Assembly (NCBI RefSeq): GCF_025398335.1
Contig: NZ_JAODOO010000001.1
Location: 248,001 to 312,000 of the forward strand
Reading direction: 5' to 3'
Length of the DNA stretch: 64,000 nt
DNA from: Clostridium sp. CX1
GTDB taxonomy: Bacteria > Bacillota > Clostridia > Clostridiales > Clostridiaceae
The notes beneath the pieces are model-generated. The model was not told where the DNA came from. It did no database searches and was given only the letters and a program-made list of their open reading frames with translations. The stretch's first letter is position 1. Each line of letters starts with the position of its first letter. A program made the translations under genes and the position numbers. Positions 17,593-26,604 of this stretch are shown piece by piece.

Positions 17593-19323
17593 ATGATTAA
17601 ATTATTTAGGTACTTAAAGCCTTATGGAGCTACTATAGCTGCCATTTTAGTACTATTGTTCTTTCAAGCCCTTTCAGATTTATATCTGCCAACCTTGATG
17701 TCAGATATAGTTGATAAGGGAATAGTTCACGGAGATACAGATTACATTATAAAAATAGGTGGATATATGCTTTTAGTTGCCGGTGGCAGTGCTATTTGCA
17801 CGATACTAGCAAGTTTACTATCCTCTAAAATTGCTACAAAATTTGGTAGGGATGTTAGAAGAGAAGTTTTCACAAAAGCAGAGAGTTTCTCTTTAAATGA
17901 ATTTAACAAAATAGGGACATCCTCCCTTATTACAAGAACTACAAATGACATTATGCAGGTTCAGCAGGTAACTATTATGATAATGAGAATGATGATAACT
18001 GCGCCAATGATGTGTATAGGCGGTATAATTATGGCTGTATCAAAAAATAGACAGCTATCTTTAATACTTGTGGTAGTTATTCCAATTCTTATTGCAGTTA
18101 TTGCTTTAGTTGCAAGTAGAGGAGTACCCTTATTTAAAGTAATGCAGGTAAAGCTTGATAAGTTAAACGCAGTTGTACGTGAAAATCTTACAGGTATAAG
18201 AGTAATTCGTGCCTTTAATCGTAATGAATACGAGAAGGAAAGATTTAAAGAGGCAAATGGTGACTTGACTAATATCGCCATTAAAGTTAACAAAATAATG
18301 GCTTTCATGATGCCAGCTATGATGCTTATAATGAATTTAACAACGGTAGCAATTATTTGGTTTGGTGGTAAGCTAATAGATACTGGAAATATGGAAGTAG
18401 GTTCAATGATGGCATTTATTCAATATGCTATGCAGATTATGTTCTCATTGATAATGGTTTCCATGATGTTCGTGTTAATTCCTCGTGCAGAGGCTTCAGC
18501 GGTTAGAATTAATGAGGTATTAGATATAGTTCCAGAAATTAAGGACCCAGAGCAGCCTAAGGATACAAGCAATGAAAGAGGATATATAGAATTTAAAGAT
18601 GTTACCTTCAAATATCCTGGTGCAGAAGAACCGGCTATAGAGAATATTTCCTTTAGTGCAAAGCCAGGAGAAATAACAGCGGTTATAGGAGGAACTGGTT
18701 CAGGAAAATCTACCTTAGTAAATTTAATTCCTCGTTTCTATGATGTTGAAAAGGGCAGTATTTTAGTGGACGGAGTAGATATTAGAGAGATGTCACAGAA
18801 AGTCCTTAGAGAAAAAATAGGTTTTGTTCCTCAAAAGGCAGTGTTATTTACAGGTACTATTGCTGAAAATATCAGATATGGTAAGGAAGATGCAACTATA
18901 GATGAAGTCAAACATGCAGCGGAGGTAGCGCAGGCAGCAGATTTCATTTCTAATATGAAGGAAGGCTATGATGCAGTTATTGCACAGGGTGGTAATAACG
19001 TATCCGGTGGACAAAAACAACGTCTTTCTATTGCTCGTGCTTTAGTTGGAAAGCCGGAAATTTATATCTTTGATGATAGTTTTTCTGCTCTTGACTTCAA
19101 AACAGATGCAAAGCTAAGAACAGCACTAAAAGAAGAAACACAGGATTCAACTATGATTATTGTTGCCCAAAGGGTTAGTACCGTTATGAATGCAGATAGA
19201 ATCATTGTTTTAGATGACGGAAAGATAGCAGGAATGGGAACTCACAAGGAACTTTTAAGAAATTGTGATATATATCGTGAAATAGCTGCATCTCAGTTAT
19301 CAGAAGAAGAACTTAACGCTTAA
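17593..19323 (+). CDS. Heterodimeric ABC exporter, first half (degenerate ATPase site)
   Basis: 576-aa half-transporter: six membrane segments (about 15-300) then an ATPase domain (about 340-570). Walker A is GGTGSGKS, the signature is VSGGQ, and Walker B reads 'IYIFDDSFSALD', so the catalytic Glu is Asp. Together with the altered signature (ISQGQ) in the next gene this makes one degenerate and one active ATP site, as in heterodimeric multidrug exporters such as TM287/288 and LmrCD. It follows the MarR gene by 85 bases and is probably in the same operon. Substrates are likely drugs or other amphiphiles. Confidence 0.92.
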   Translation: MIKLFRYLKPYGATIAAILVLLFFQALSDLYLPTLMSDIVDKGIVHGDTDYIIKIGGYMLLVAGGSAICTILASLLSSKIATKFGRDVRREVFTKAESFSLNEFNKIGTSSLITRTTNDIMQVQQVTIMIMRMMITAPMMCIGGIIMAVSKNRQLSLILVVVIPILIAVIALVASRGVPLFKVMQVKLDKLNAVVRENLTGIRVIRAFNRNEYEKERFKEANGDLTNIAIKVNKIMAFMMPAMMLIMNLTTVAIIWFGGKLIDTGNMEVGSMMAFIQYAMQIMFSLIMVSMMFVLIPRAEASAVRINEVLDIVPEIKDPEQPKDTSNERGYIEFKDVTFKYPGAEEPAIENISFSAKPGEITAVIGGTGSGKSTLVNLIPRFYDVEKGSILVDGVDIREMSQKVLREKIGFVPQKAVLFTGTIAENIRYGKEDATIDEVKHAAEVAQAADFISNMKEGYDAVIAQGGNNVSGGQKQRLSIARALVGKPEIYIFDDSFSALDFKTDAKLRTALKEETQDSTMIIVAQRVSTVMNADRIIVLDDGKIAGMGTHKELLRNCDIYREIAASQLSEEELNA

Positions 19324-19341
19324 TAGTAAGGAGGGATAAAT

Positions 19342-21324
19342 ATGAGTGAAAAGCATAATGGACCTAAAAGAGGGCCAGGAGGACCTGGTGGGGCATTAGG
19401 TAGGCCTGTAGAAAAAGCAAAAGATTTTAAGGGAACAATGAGAAGATTGATTAAATATTTAGCACCACAAAAATTTAAGCTTATTGCAGTGTTTTTAACA
19501 GCAATTTTAAGTACAGTTTTCAGCATTGTCAGCCCAAAGATTATGGGGAAAGCCACTACAAAACTATTTGAAGGACTTATGGCGAAATATATGTACTATC
19601 AAAAGTTAAGTGGAGCAGCAGAGGCAGTCAAAAAAGGAGGAGATCCTAGAATACTTGCTAATTTGCAGAGTCAAGGAGTTCCTTCTGTAGACTTTAATTA
19701 TGTAGGACAGATAATACTTTATCTAATTTTACTATATATTATAAGTTCAGTGTTTAGTTATATTCAACAATATATTATGGCAGGTGTCGCACAAAATACC
19801 GTTTATGATATGCGTAACAATGTTAACCATAAGCTTACAAAACTGCCTTTAAAGTATTTCGATTCCCGTACCCACGGAGAAATACTAAGTCGTGTCACTA
19901 ATGATATAGATACAATATCTACAACTCTCCAGCAGAGTTTGACACAGCTTATTACTTCTGTGGTAACTATCATAGGTGTTATTGTAATGATGCTTACTAT
20001 AAGTCCTTGGCTTACTCTTGTTACAGTGGTAACACTACCACTTTCTATACTTGTAACAACAGGTATTGCTAAGAAGTCTCAAAACTTCTTTAAGGAACAA
20101 CAAAAGACTATAGGTCAGCTAAATGGTCATGTAGAGGAAATGTTTACAGGACATAGAATAATAAAGGCTTTTGGACATGAGGAAAGGTCTGTAAAGGAGT
20201 TTAATGAAATAAATGAAAGACTTTACAATGTAGGCTGGAAAGCGCAGTTTATATCTGGTATAATCATGCCGCTTATGAACTTTATAAACAATATAGGTTA
20301 TGTACTTGTTTGTGTAGTTGGAGGAATTTTTGTAACAAAAAACAGAATTGAAGTAGGTGACATTCAAGCCTTTATCCAATATGCAAGACAATTTGGTCAG
20401 CCAATAGTCCAAACTGCAAATATAGCTAACATTCTTCAATCTACTGTAGCGGCAGCAGAGCGTGTTTTTGAATTATTAGATGAAGAAGAAGAGATCTCCG
20501 ATAAAGAGGATTCTAAGGTTATTGATTTAGCAGCTAGTACAATAAAAGAGAAGAACAAGGTAATAGCTCCTCTAAAAGGTGAAGTTAAATTTGAGCATGT
20601 TAAATTTGGCTATAAAGAAACAGTAACTCTTATAGAGGATATGAACATTGATGTTAAGCAAGGCCAAACTATTGCCATTGTAGGTCCAACAGGAGCTGGT
20701 AAGACTACACTTATAAATCTACTTATGCGTTTTTATGAGATAAATGATGGGAAAATAAGTATCGATGGTGTAGATATAAGAGACTTTAAGCGAGGAGAAC
20801 TTCGTACTATCTTTGGTATGGTTCTTCAGGACACTTGGTTATTTAGTGGATCTATAAGGGATAACATAGCTTACGGAAGAACTGGCGCAACCTTTGAAGA
20901 AGTAGTTGAAGCGGCAAAGGCAGCTCATGCAGACCACTTTATAAGAACTCTTCCACAGGGTTATAATACAGTAATTGATGAAGAAGGAACAAATATTTCA
21001 CAGGGTCAAAAACAGCTTTTAACTATAGCCCGTGCAATACTAGCAGACCCTTCTATATTAATTCTTGATGAGGCTACAAGTAGTGTTGATACAAGAACGG
21101 AGGCTCAAATACAGAAGGCAATGAATAATCTTATGAAGGGAAGAACAAGCTTTGTTATTGCCCATAGATTATCTACAATCAAGGATGCAGACTTAATTCT
21201 TGTAATGAATAATGGTAGAGTAATTGAACAGGGCAATCATGAAGAACTTCTTAATAAAGGCGGGTTTTATGCAGATCTCTATAACAGCCAGTTTACTGGA
21301 GGAAATAGGGAAGAAGCGGTTTAA
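19342..21324 (+). CDS. Heterodimeric ABC exporter, second half (canonical Walker B)
   Basis: 660-aa partner of the preceding half-transporter, 18 bases downstream with AAGGAGGG. A Gly/Pro-rich N-terminal tail (about 30 aa) precedes the first membrane segment; an extra loop at about 75-125 lies between segments one and two, typical of the longer subunit of this family. The ATPase has Walker A GPTGAGKT and Walker B 'ILILDEATSSVD' with the catalytic Glu, but the signature is ISQGQ in place of LSGGQ. The degenerate site is therefore formed by the partner's Walker motifs and this signature. Confidence 0.92.
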   Translation: MSEKHNGPKRGPGGPGGALGRPVEKAKDFKGTMRRLIKYLAPQKFKLIAVFLTAILSTVFSIVSPKIMGKATTKLFEGLMAKYMYYQKLSGAAEAVKKGGDPRILANLQSQGVPSVDFNYVGQIILYLILLYIISSVFSYIQQYIMAGVAQNTVYDMRNNVNHKLTKLPLKYFDSRTHGEILSRVTNDIDTISTTLQQSLTQLITSVVTIIGVIVMMLTISPWLTLVTVVTLPLSILVTTGIAKKSQNFFKEQQKTIGQLNGHVEEMFTGHRIIKAFGHEERSVKEFNEINERLYNVGWKAQFISGIIMPLMNFINNIGYVLVCVVGGIFVTKNRIEVGDIQAFIQYARQFGQPIVQTANIANILQSTVAAAERVFELLDEEEEISDKEDSKVIDLAASTIKEKNKVIAPLKGEVKFEHVKFGYKETVTLIEDMNIDVKQGQTIAIVGPTGAGKTTLINLLMRFYEINDGKISIDGVDIRDFKRGELRTIFGMVLQDTWLFSGSIRDNIAYGRTGATFEEVVEAAKAAHADHFIRTLPQGYNTVIDEEGTNISQGQKQLLTIARAILADPSILILDEATSSVDTRTEAQIQKAMNNLMKGRTSFVIAHRLSTIKDADLILVMNNGRVIEQGNHEELLNKGGFYADLYNSQFTGGNREEAV

Positions 21325-21346
21325 AGTTAGGAGAAAATTAAATTTA

Positions 21347-21393
21347 AGCTGTACAATCACTAGTATTACAAGGATTGTACAGCTATATTTTTA
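21347..21393 (+). terminator. Terminator of the ABC exporter operon
   Basis: AGCTGTACAATC and GATTGTACAGCT form a perfect 12-bp stem followed by ATATTTTTA. Confidence 0.9.
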
Positions 21394-21545
21394 CATTTCT
21401 CTTTATTATTATCCCTAGCCATATGGGTTTCCTGGAAGAGAAGGTCATTTATAATTGTTTTCTTCATAATTTCTTTACATGGATTATATATAATGTAACT
21501 ACAAGGTGATTAAGAAAATTAATTTAAGTTTATGGAGGGATAGCT

Positions 21546-21833
21546 ATGAACTGTCACGGAAATAATAAAGAAAATAATAAGAGTAATAAGCATAATCCAT
21601 TGAAGCATATGCTTCATATGATAATATGCTGTGGTTTACCTATGTTGCTTGTAGGATTTTTGCCGTTGATAACAAGATTCAGCCCAGGTGCAGGTAGTAT
21701 AGTTGGGAAAATAGCACCATTTATATGCCCAATAATGATGATTTCAATGATCTTCATGATGATAGGCGGCAACAAAGAAAAAAGCTGCTGCAGCAATTCT
21801 GGTAAGGAAAGCAGCACTAAGGAAATAGTATAA
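21546..21833 (+). CDS. Small Cys/His-rich membrane protein
   Basis: 95-aa protein: a short N-terminal tail with His, Asn and one Cys ('MNCHGNNKENNKSNKHN'), two hydrophobic segments (about 24-42 and 52-73, the first with a CC pair, the second Met-rich) and a short tail 'EKSCCSNSGKES' with another CC pair. The Cys, His and Met content suggests metal or redox handling, but I do not recognise a family. It lies 16 bases upstream of a gene with an in-frame TGA that I read as a selenoprotein, and is probably co-transcribed. Start by GGAGGG. Confidence 0.65.
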   Translation: MNCHGNNKENNKSNKHNPLKHMLHMIICCGLPMLLVGFLPLITRFSPGAGSIVGKIAPFICPIMMISMIFMMIGGNKEKSCCSNSGKESSTKEIV

Positions 21834-21849
21834 ATAAGGTGTGATTTTA

Positions 21850-22158
21850 TTGGATATAGTAATTACTGATAGAGCAAAAAAATATTTAGGTAAGAAAAAC
21901 TGTAACACCATAGTCTTGGACATGACTGTAATGGGAGGAAAAACTTGCTGAAGTGGCTATCGTGCTGAGATTCAGTACATTCCTTCTGTTAGAATGGTAT
22001 CAAAGGATGAAAATATTCCAGCAGGTTTTTCAGAAATAGATAAGGATGATTTTCATATATTTCTATCTTTTAGATTTAAGTCTGTTGAAGATAAGAGGGT
22101 AATTGTAGATTCGAAAAGGGTACTGTTTTCTGAAAATCTTAAAATTATATTAGAATGA
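21850..22158 (+). CDS. Probable selenoprotein, HesB-like / CC-or-C-Sec motif family (TGA read as Sec)
   Basis: One continuous frame of 102 codons from TTG 21850 (AAGGTG eight bases upstream) to TGA 22156, interrupted once by TGA at 21949-21951 (codon 34), directly after Cys33. The context is 'MGGKTC-U-SGYRAEIQ'. The 68 codons after the TGA read like real protein (VRMVSKDENIPAGFSEIDKD and onward) with no further stop. A hairpin with GAU in its loop begins 10 bases after the TGA, with the loop 17 bases away, as bacterial SECIS elements require. Small HesB-like proteins with a CC or C-Sec pair are known from clostridial and other anaerobes, so Sec34 would form a selenenylsulfide with Cys33. The function is unknown, possibly redox or metal binding. 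Standard gene calling would miss or split it. Confidence 0.8.
21962..21978 (+). promoter_or_regulatory. Bacterial SECIS-like hairpin
   Basis: GTGCTGA, loop GAT, TCAGTAC: a 7-bp stem with one G-U pair and a G at the start of the loop, beginning 10 bases after the in-frame TGA. Loop distance and composition fit the SelB-binding elements found just after bacterial Sec codons. Confidence 0.7.
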
Positions 22159-22162
22159 ATGT

Positions 22163-22198
22163 GAAATCTGAAATGCTAAAGGGTATTTCAGATTTTTA
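22163..22198 (+). terminator. Terminator after the selenoprotein gene
   Basis: GAAATCTGAAATGC and GTATTTCAGATTT form a stem with a short loop and a T run, starting 5 bases after the final stop. It confirms that the transcription unit extends past the internal TGA. Confidence 0.85.
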
Positions 22199-22398
22199 TC
22201 TTCATAAAATCTTCATATTATTTTCGTATAATACAAAAAAACGCCAATACTATATGAGATGGTAAAAATTGTAGCATTTCATATTTCTAAGTATTTTGGT
22301 AAGATATTTATTATAGACATTATTATGGACTGATAAAGTATACGACTTAATTTAATGCCCAATCTTATAATAAGGACTGAAGTTAAGGAGAGATAACA

Positions 22399-23460
22399 TT
22401 GAACAAAAGATTAAAGCAGCTATTAATGGTGCTGGCACTTACAGTAACTGTTAATGGTGTAGTCTATGCGAACCCATCATCAAATGCCACTAATACATAT
22501 TCAAAGGTTCAAGAACTTGAAAGAGGTATAGAAAATTTGGACAACCAAATAGAAGGGGTAATGGACAAAATCGACCAGAACAAAAATCAAATATTAACAA
22601 AGGAAAAGGATATTAAGTCTTCAGAAAATGAATTAAAAGCAGCTGAGACTGAACTCAATAAACAAAGAGAGCTATTTAGTAAAAGGATGAGAGCAATTTA
22701 CATAAATGGGTCTAGCGGATATTTAGATATGCTCTTAGACTCTAAGGGACTTGGAGACTTTGTTTCAAAGGTTGATATGGCAAAGAGAATTATCAGCTTT
22801 GATAATAAAGTTATTTCAAATTACACTGCAAAACAAAAGGATATAGCTAATAAAGTGGACAAGTTGAAAACAGAAAATAAGAACTTATTAGCACTAAAGT
22901 CAGAGAATGAGAAGAAATTAGCGGAACTTAATAAAAGTAAAAATGACCAGAAAAAGTTGATAGAAGAAGCTAAAGTGAATCAAAGAGAATATGCATCAGC
23001 GGAACAAGCAGAAGTAAGTACAGCGGTAAATCAAGTAGCCAGTATAAGAGCTGCAGCACCAAAGGTAACTTTATCTAGAGGCGGTTCCACTGTAAATTCT
23101 GTGGTAAGCAGCGATAACGTTGTAGCATATGCTTCTAATTTTTTAGGAACCCCTTATCTATGGGGAGGAACTTCACCGAGTACTGGATTTGACTGCTCTG
23201 GCTTTACTCAGTATGTGTATAATCACTTCGGAATTTCACTAGGAAGAACTACTTACAACCAAATACAAGATGGAGTAGGTGTATCAAGAGATCAGCTGCA
23301 GCCAGGGGACTTAGTGTTTTTTGGTAAAGGCGGAAATCCTACTCACATGGGGATATACGTAGGTAATAATGCATATATACATTCCCCACGTACCGGAGAT
23401 GTAATTAAGATTTCTCCTATGACTAGAGGAGATTACATAACTGGTCGTAGGGTTAAATAG
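22399..23460 (+). CDS. Secreted NlpC/P60 peptidoglycan endopeptidase with coiled-coil domain
   Basis: 353-aa exported cell-wall hydrolase. Signal peptide about 1-25 (cleavage near VYANP); long coiled coil about 35-200, as in CwlO/Spr1875-type proteins; linker; NlpC/P60 domain about 240-353. The catalytic residues are C266 in 'GFDCSGFTQ', H316 in 'PTHMGIYVG' and H328 in 'YIHSP'. It cuts the D-Glu-diamino-acid bond in stem peptides, and the coiled coil probably controls it, as FtsEX does for CwlO. The TTG start is preceded by AAGGAGA. Single-gene unit with its own terminator. Confidence 0.92.
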   Translation: MNKRLKQLLMVLALTVTVNGVVYANPSSNATNTYSKVQELERGIENLDNQIEGVMDKIDQNKNQILTKEKDIKSSENELKAAETELNKQRELFSKRMRAIYINGSSGYLDMLLDSKGLGDFVSKVDMAKRIISFDNKVISNYTAKQKDIANKVDKLKTENKNLLALKSENEKKLAELNKSKNDQKKLIEEAKVNQREYASAEQAEVSTAVNQVASIRAAAPKVTLSRGGSTVNSVVSSDNVVAYASNFLGTPYLWGGTSPSTGFDCSGFTQYVYNHFGISLGRTTYNQIQDGVGVSRDQLQPGDLVFFGKGGNPTHMGIYVGNNAYIHSPRTGDVIKISPMTRGDYITGRRVK

Positions 23461-23461
23461 T

Positions 23462-23512
23462 AAAAATCCTCCTGTTAACTCAATTGATTTTGAATTAACA
23501 GGAGAATTTTTA
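23462..23512 (+). terminator. Terminator after the NlpC/P60 gene
   Basis: CTCCTGTTAA and TTAACAGGAG arms with AAAAAT/ATTTTT flanks, ending in a T run. Confidence 0.88.
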
Positions 23513-23732
23513 TTTATCCAGGCAATTATTATACTCAGGGTTTCATTTTCCTGTTGGATATTATAGTTATAGGAATAAAATTATACTCTTAGAAAAAACT
23601 ACTCTAAGAGGGGAGCTGGATTAAATGGATAAAGATATAAAGGATTTATTGTTCCATTGATTATAATCTTTACCATATTTAAAGATAGGCAGTTTTTGCT
23701 AGATATAGTTTTAATTAGTTCTGTAGCCTCTT

Positions 23733-23768
23733 TCACCACTATCTGTAGGTTCACCACTATCTGTAGGT
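23733..23768. repeat. Tandem 18-bp duplication
   Basis: TCACCACTATCTGTAGGT occurs twice in direct succession. It is an in-frame duplication within the possible gene scrap and looks recent. Confidence 0.8.
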
Positions 23769-23832
23769 TTTGGTGTAATTATTAAAAATATGTGAATAAT
23801 ATAAGAAGAGTATATGATTGAAGGAGTAGATT

Positions 23833-25095
23833 ATGGGCAGCTTTAAATATGGCGAACCTTTAGCAAAAAGGTCAGTAGCCTATCTTAGTTTACTAGGAAC
23901 AACTCAATTACATTTAAGAAATCCATTTATAATTGCATGTTGGTCAATAGCATTTCCTGGAATGGGACATTTGTTACTATCAAAGTATTTACGAGGATTT
24001 TTTTTGTTTATATGGGAAGTGCTTGTAAATCGCAATGCACATATTAATTTGTTGATTCTTTACTCTTTTATAGGGGACTTTGAAAAGGCTAAGGAAGTTG
24101 TAGATATTAAGTGGATGTCTTTCTACATACCTACATACCTATTCTCCGTTTGGGACAGTTATAGAACAACAATTGATTTAAACCATGCATATATGTTGGC
24201 TGCCAGAGAAGATGCAGAAATTAAACCTTTTAAAATAAGTTCAATAGAAATCAACTATTTAGATAAAAGAAGTCCATGGGTTTCAACAATTTGGTCATTG
24301 CTGATTCCAGGTGCAGGCCAACTATACATTCATAGACTTATTACAGCATTCTTTCTTGTTACTTGGTGGATAGTGATATGTTTAAATGCTAATTTTCTTC
24401 CAGCAATGCATTATACCTTATTAGGAGATTTTCAACAGGTAAAGTCTACTTTAGATATGCAGTGGCTTTTGAATATCCCATCAGTGTATTTTTTTGCTAT
24501 GTATGATGCTTATACAAACACAGTTGAGAATAACAAGTTGTTTGATTGGGAACAATCTAAGTTTTTAAAAAAACACTACCAAAATCCAAACTTTGTAATG
24601 CCATTAAAGAAGAACCTAGGAGGTGATAATATGTATATTATTTCTACCTTTGAGCATTCAATATATTTAGAGTTAGCTATTACAGCAATTGAGATGAAAG
24701 GAATTAAGAAAGAAAATATTATGGCTATTCCTATGGATAAAAAAGGTGAACAAAGAGCCCTATTTGATTCTATTCATGGTTCTGACGGTCTCAGTTTATT
24801 TGATTTACCGGCTATCCTTGCTGTTATAGGTGGAATATTTGGAGGGATATATGGTTTTGTCCTAAAGTGGGGGCCTTTACTATGGGGTTTAATTGGTATA
24901 TCTGTAAGTTTTGCTTTAGGTCTAATCATTAAGTTGATTATAACTAAAAAGTATATTGATAGACAAAGTGATAAAAGGGCAACAGAGGTGGTTATCATAA
25001 TAGAGTGCATAGAGAGTCAGTTGGAGATGGTCAAGGATATACTCTGGGCTCACAAGGCTCTTGGTGTTAGAAAATTAGATGTGAATAATTCTTAA
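23833..25095 (+). CDS. Membrane protein with internal duplication, unknown function
   Basis: 420-aa protein I cannot assign to a named family. Two repeats of about 85 residues (about 30-120 and about 150-240) share the order W-S-x-x-x-P-G-x-G-x-L, a hydrophobic segment, 'GDFxxxKxxxDxxW' and a final 'xxDxYxxTxxxN' block; each looks like a TM2-type membrane hairpin. Residues 265-320 form a soluble 'YIISTFEHSIYLELAITAIE' domain, and a Gly-rich membrane pair ('GGIFGGIYGFVLKWGPLLWG') lies near 332-375. The C-terminal part resembles heat-stress membrane proteins with glycine zippers only loosely. The next gene encodes a CBO0543-type membrane protein 50 bases downstream. Confidence 0.7.
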   Translation: MGSFKYGEPLAKRSVAYLSLLGTTQLHLRNPFIIACWSIAFPGMGHLLLSKYLRGFFLFIWEVLVNRNAHINLLILYSFIGDFEKAKEVVDIKWMSFYIPTYLFSVWDSYRTTIDLNHAYMLAAREDAEIKPFKISSIEINYLDKRSPWVSTIWSLLIPGAGQLYIHRLITAFFLVTWWIVICLNANFLPAMHYTLLGDFQQVKSTLDMQWLLNIPSVYFFAMYDAYTNTVENNKLFDWEQSKFLKKHYQNPNFVMPLKKNLGGDNMYIISTFEHSIYLELAITAIEMKGIKKENIMAIPMDKKGEQRALFDSIHGSDGLSLFDLPAILAVIGGIFGGIYGFVLKWGPLLWGLIGISVSFALGLIIKLIITKKYIDRQSDKRATEVVIIIECIESQLEMVKDILWAHKALGVRKLDVNNS

Positions 25096-25144
25096 TCCGG
25101 CTATATATTTACTAGGAAAAATGAATAGCCAGAAGGAGGTTTTT

Positions 25145-25606
25145 TTGAGCAAGGAGTATATAATTTATATTGTTGAGGTTATTTTAGTAATTATATTACT
25201 ATTTCGATTCATTCCTAAAGATAAAATTCGTGAAGCACATGTAGCTTATTTATTTAAACTACTAATAACGTGGTCAGTAGGTTTAGCCGTTGCAGAGTAT
25301 AGACTAATTGAATATCCTATTAGATTTTTCCCATATGCAACTAAAGCAAGTTTTTTATTTGAATTCTTTTTATATCCTGCTATTTGTGCCATATTCGTAG
25401 TTAACTATCCTGAAAAGAAAAGTGCTTTTGCTAAATTTATGTACTACTTTTATTACTGTACTACTTTAACAATTATTGAGGTAATCGAAGAAAGATATAC
25501 TGATATTCTTACATATATTCACTGGAATTGGTTTATAACCTGGATTAAATTTTTTGTCACATTTTACCTATCACAAAAATATAATAAGTGGTTTTTTAAA
25601 AAGTGA
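25145..25606 (+). CDS. CBO0543-type membrane protein
   Basis: 153-aa protein with four to five membrane segments and the family end motif 'TYIHWNWFITWIKFFVTFYL'. CBO0543-type proteins are common in clostridia and bacilli and have no known role; many are near sporulation or stress genes. The frame opens at an ATG (25121), but the ribosome site AGAAGGAGG sits inside it, so the TTG at 25145 is the real start. Related proteins appear again at 54768, 55238 and 63192. Confidence 0.75.
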   Translation: MSKEYIIYIVEVILVIILLFRFIPKDKIREAHVAYLFKLLITWSVGLAVAEYRLIEYPIRFFPYATKASFLFEFFLYPAICAIFVVNYPEKKSAFAKFMYYFYYCTTLTIIEVIEERYTDILTYIHWNWFITWIKFFVTFYLSQKYNKWFFKK

Positions 25607-25625
25607 AAGTAGCTGCGGTAAAAAT

Positions 25626-25670
25626 AATAAGAAGTGTATCAATAATTTTGTCGATACACTTCTTATTCTG
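25626..25670. terminator. Terminator between convergent membrane-protein genes
   Basis: Perfect 15-bp stem AATAAGAAGTGTATC / GATACACTTCTTATT, between the plus-strand CBO0543-type gene and the minus-strand gene that ends at 25744. Confidence 0.88.
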
Positions 25671-25743
25671 GGGATTTATTTTATAATAAGGGGATAAGTA
25701 AATTATAATAGATAAATGTGTAGAACTTATGAAGAAGATAAGT

Positions 25744-26421
25744 TTATTTTTTTGCTGCTAGTTTTTTATAAATTAGCCTTAAGGATAGTATGCTTATAAT
25801 TAGTAGAGCTACTATTAATAAAGCAGAATGATAGAAAAATTTTTCTGGCAGTATATTAATAATAGGATCTATTTTAGGGTCAAATAGCCAATAATCATTT
25901 CTAAAAAATATTTTATGAAATATAGTAAAAGCAGCGTTAAAATTTATCATAAAGACTGTTAAAAGAACTATAGGAAGAATTATTAGTATTGAAGAAGTTT
26001 GTTTTAGAAAGTGAAAATTTTTATTTTTTATATTATTAATAAAACCTATTAAGCTGATGAATCCAGTTATAATCAGCAAAAGATCAATAGAATTAAAAAT
26101 TTTTTTAACATCCTTAAAGTGAATTTGTCCATATTCTGAATAAGCTATTGAAGGAAGATTGAATTCTTGCTCCTTTGGACTTAATAGATAGTTAATAACA
26201 TAATCATAGTTTTTTACTATTTCATCCTTGCTAAAATTTGATTGCTCCGGTATATTCAAATATTGAATATCAAAATAGTATAAAGGCTTAAACATAAGTG
26301 TTAACTTCACTGCGGTAAAAATAATAAGTAGACTAAAAGTCAAGGAAAATAATATTTGTAGTATTTTATACTCTCTCTTTTTAGATACATTTACCTCATA
26401 ACCGTAACCTGGTGAGTTCAT
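25744..26421 (-). CDS. TIGR01906/DUF1461-type membrane protein
   Basis: 225-aa protein with four membrane segments and a large extracytoplasmic loop after the first. It has the family pattern: 'IVKNYDYVINYLLSP' after segment one, a short 'HFKDVKKIF' before segment two, and the 'FNAAFTIFHKIFFRNDYWLFDP' block between segments three and four. The family is widespread in Firmicutes; the function is unknown, with suggested links to membrane integrity. The ATG at 26421 has GGAG eight bases upstream and is preferred over the in-frame ATG at 26439. Confidence 0.75.
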   Translation of the reverse strand: MNSPGYGYEVNVSKKREYKILQILFSLTFSLLIIFTAVKLTLMFKPLYYFDIQYLNIPEQSNFSKDEIVKNYDYVINYLLSPKEQEFNLPSIAYSEYGQIHFKDVKKIFNSIDLLLIITGFISLIGFINNIKNKNFHFLKQTSSILIILPIVLLTVFMINFNAAFTIFHKIFFRNDYWLFDPKIDPIINILPEKFFYHSALLIVALLIISILSLRLIYKKLAAKK

Positions 26422-26604
26422 TTCTTTCACTCCATTCATTGAATTTTAGCATATACAGTAATTATTATAAAAAATAAATATGAAGATAATATGAAGTCTT
26501 TTGCCGCTAATATCACCAAATTACAGAAGGATATATATTTAAGTAAGAATATTTTCATTTAGTTAGAGGTATTATAAAGTTAAAAATGATTGGGAGGAGT
26601 AAAG

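Larger units (their letters stand above)
23461..23832. other. Intergenic region with terminator, short repeat and possible gene scrap
   Basis: After the terminator at 23462-23512, a start ATGGATAAAGATATAAAGGA at 23625 soon meets a stop, but the +1 frame continues as a hydrophobic stretch (FIVPLIIIFTIFKDRQFLLD), so this may be a frameshifted scrap of a small membrane protein. A tandem 18-bp repeat lies at 23733-23768. Confidence 0.4.
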
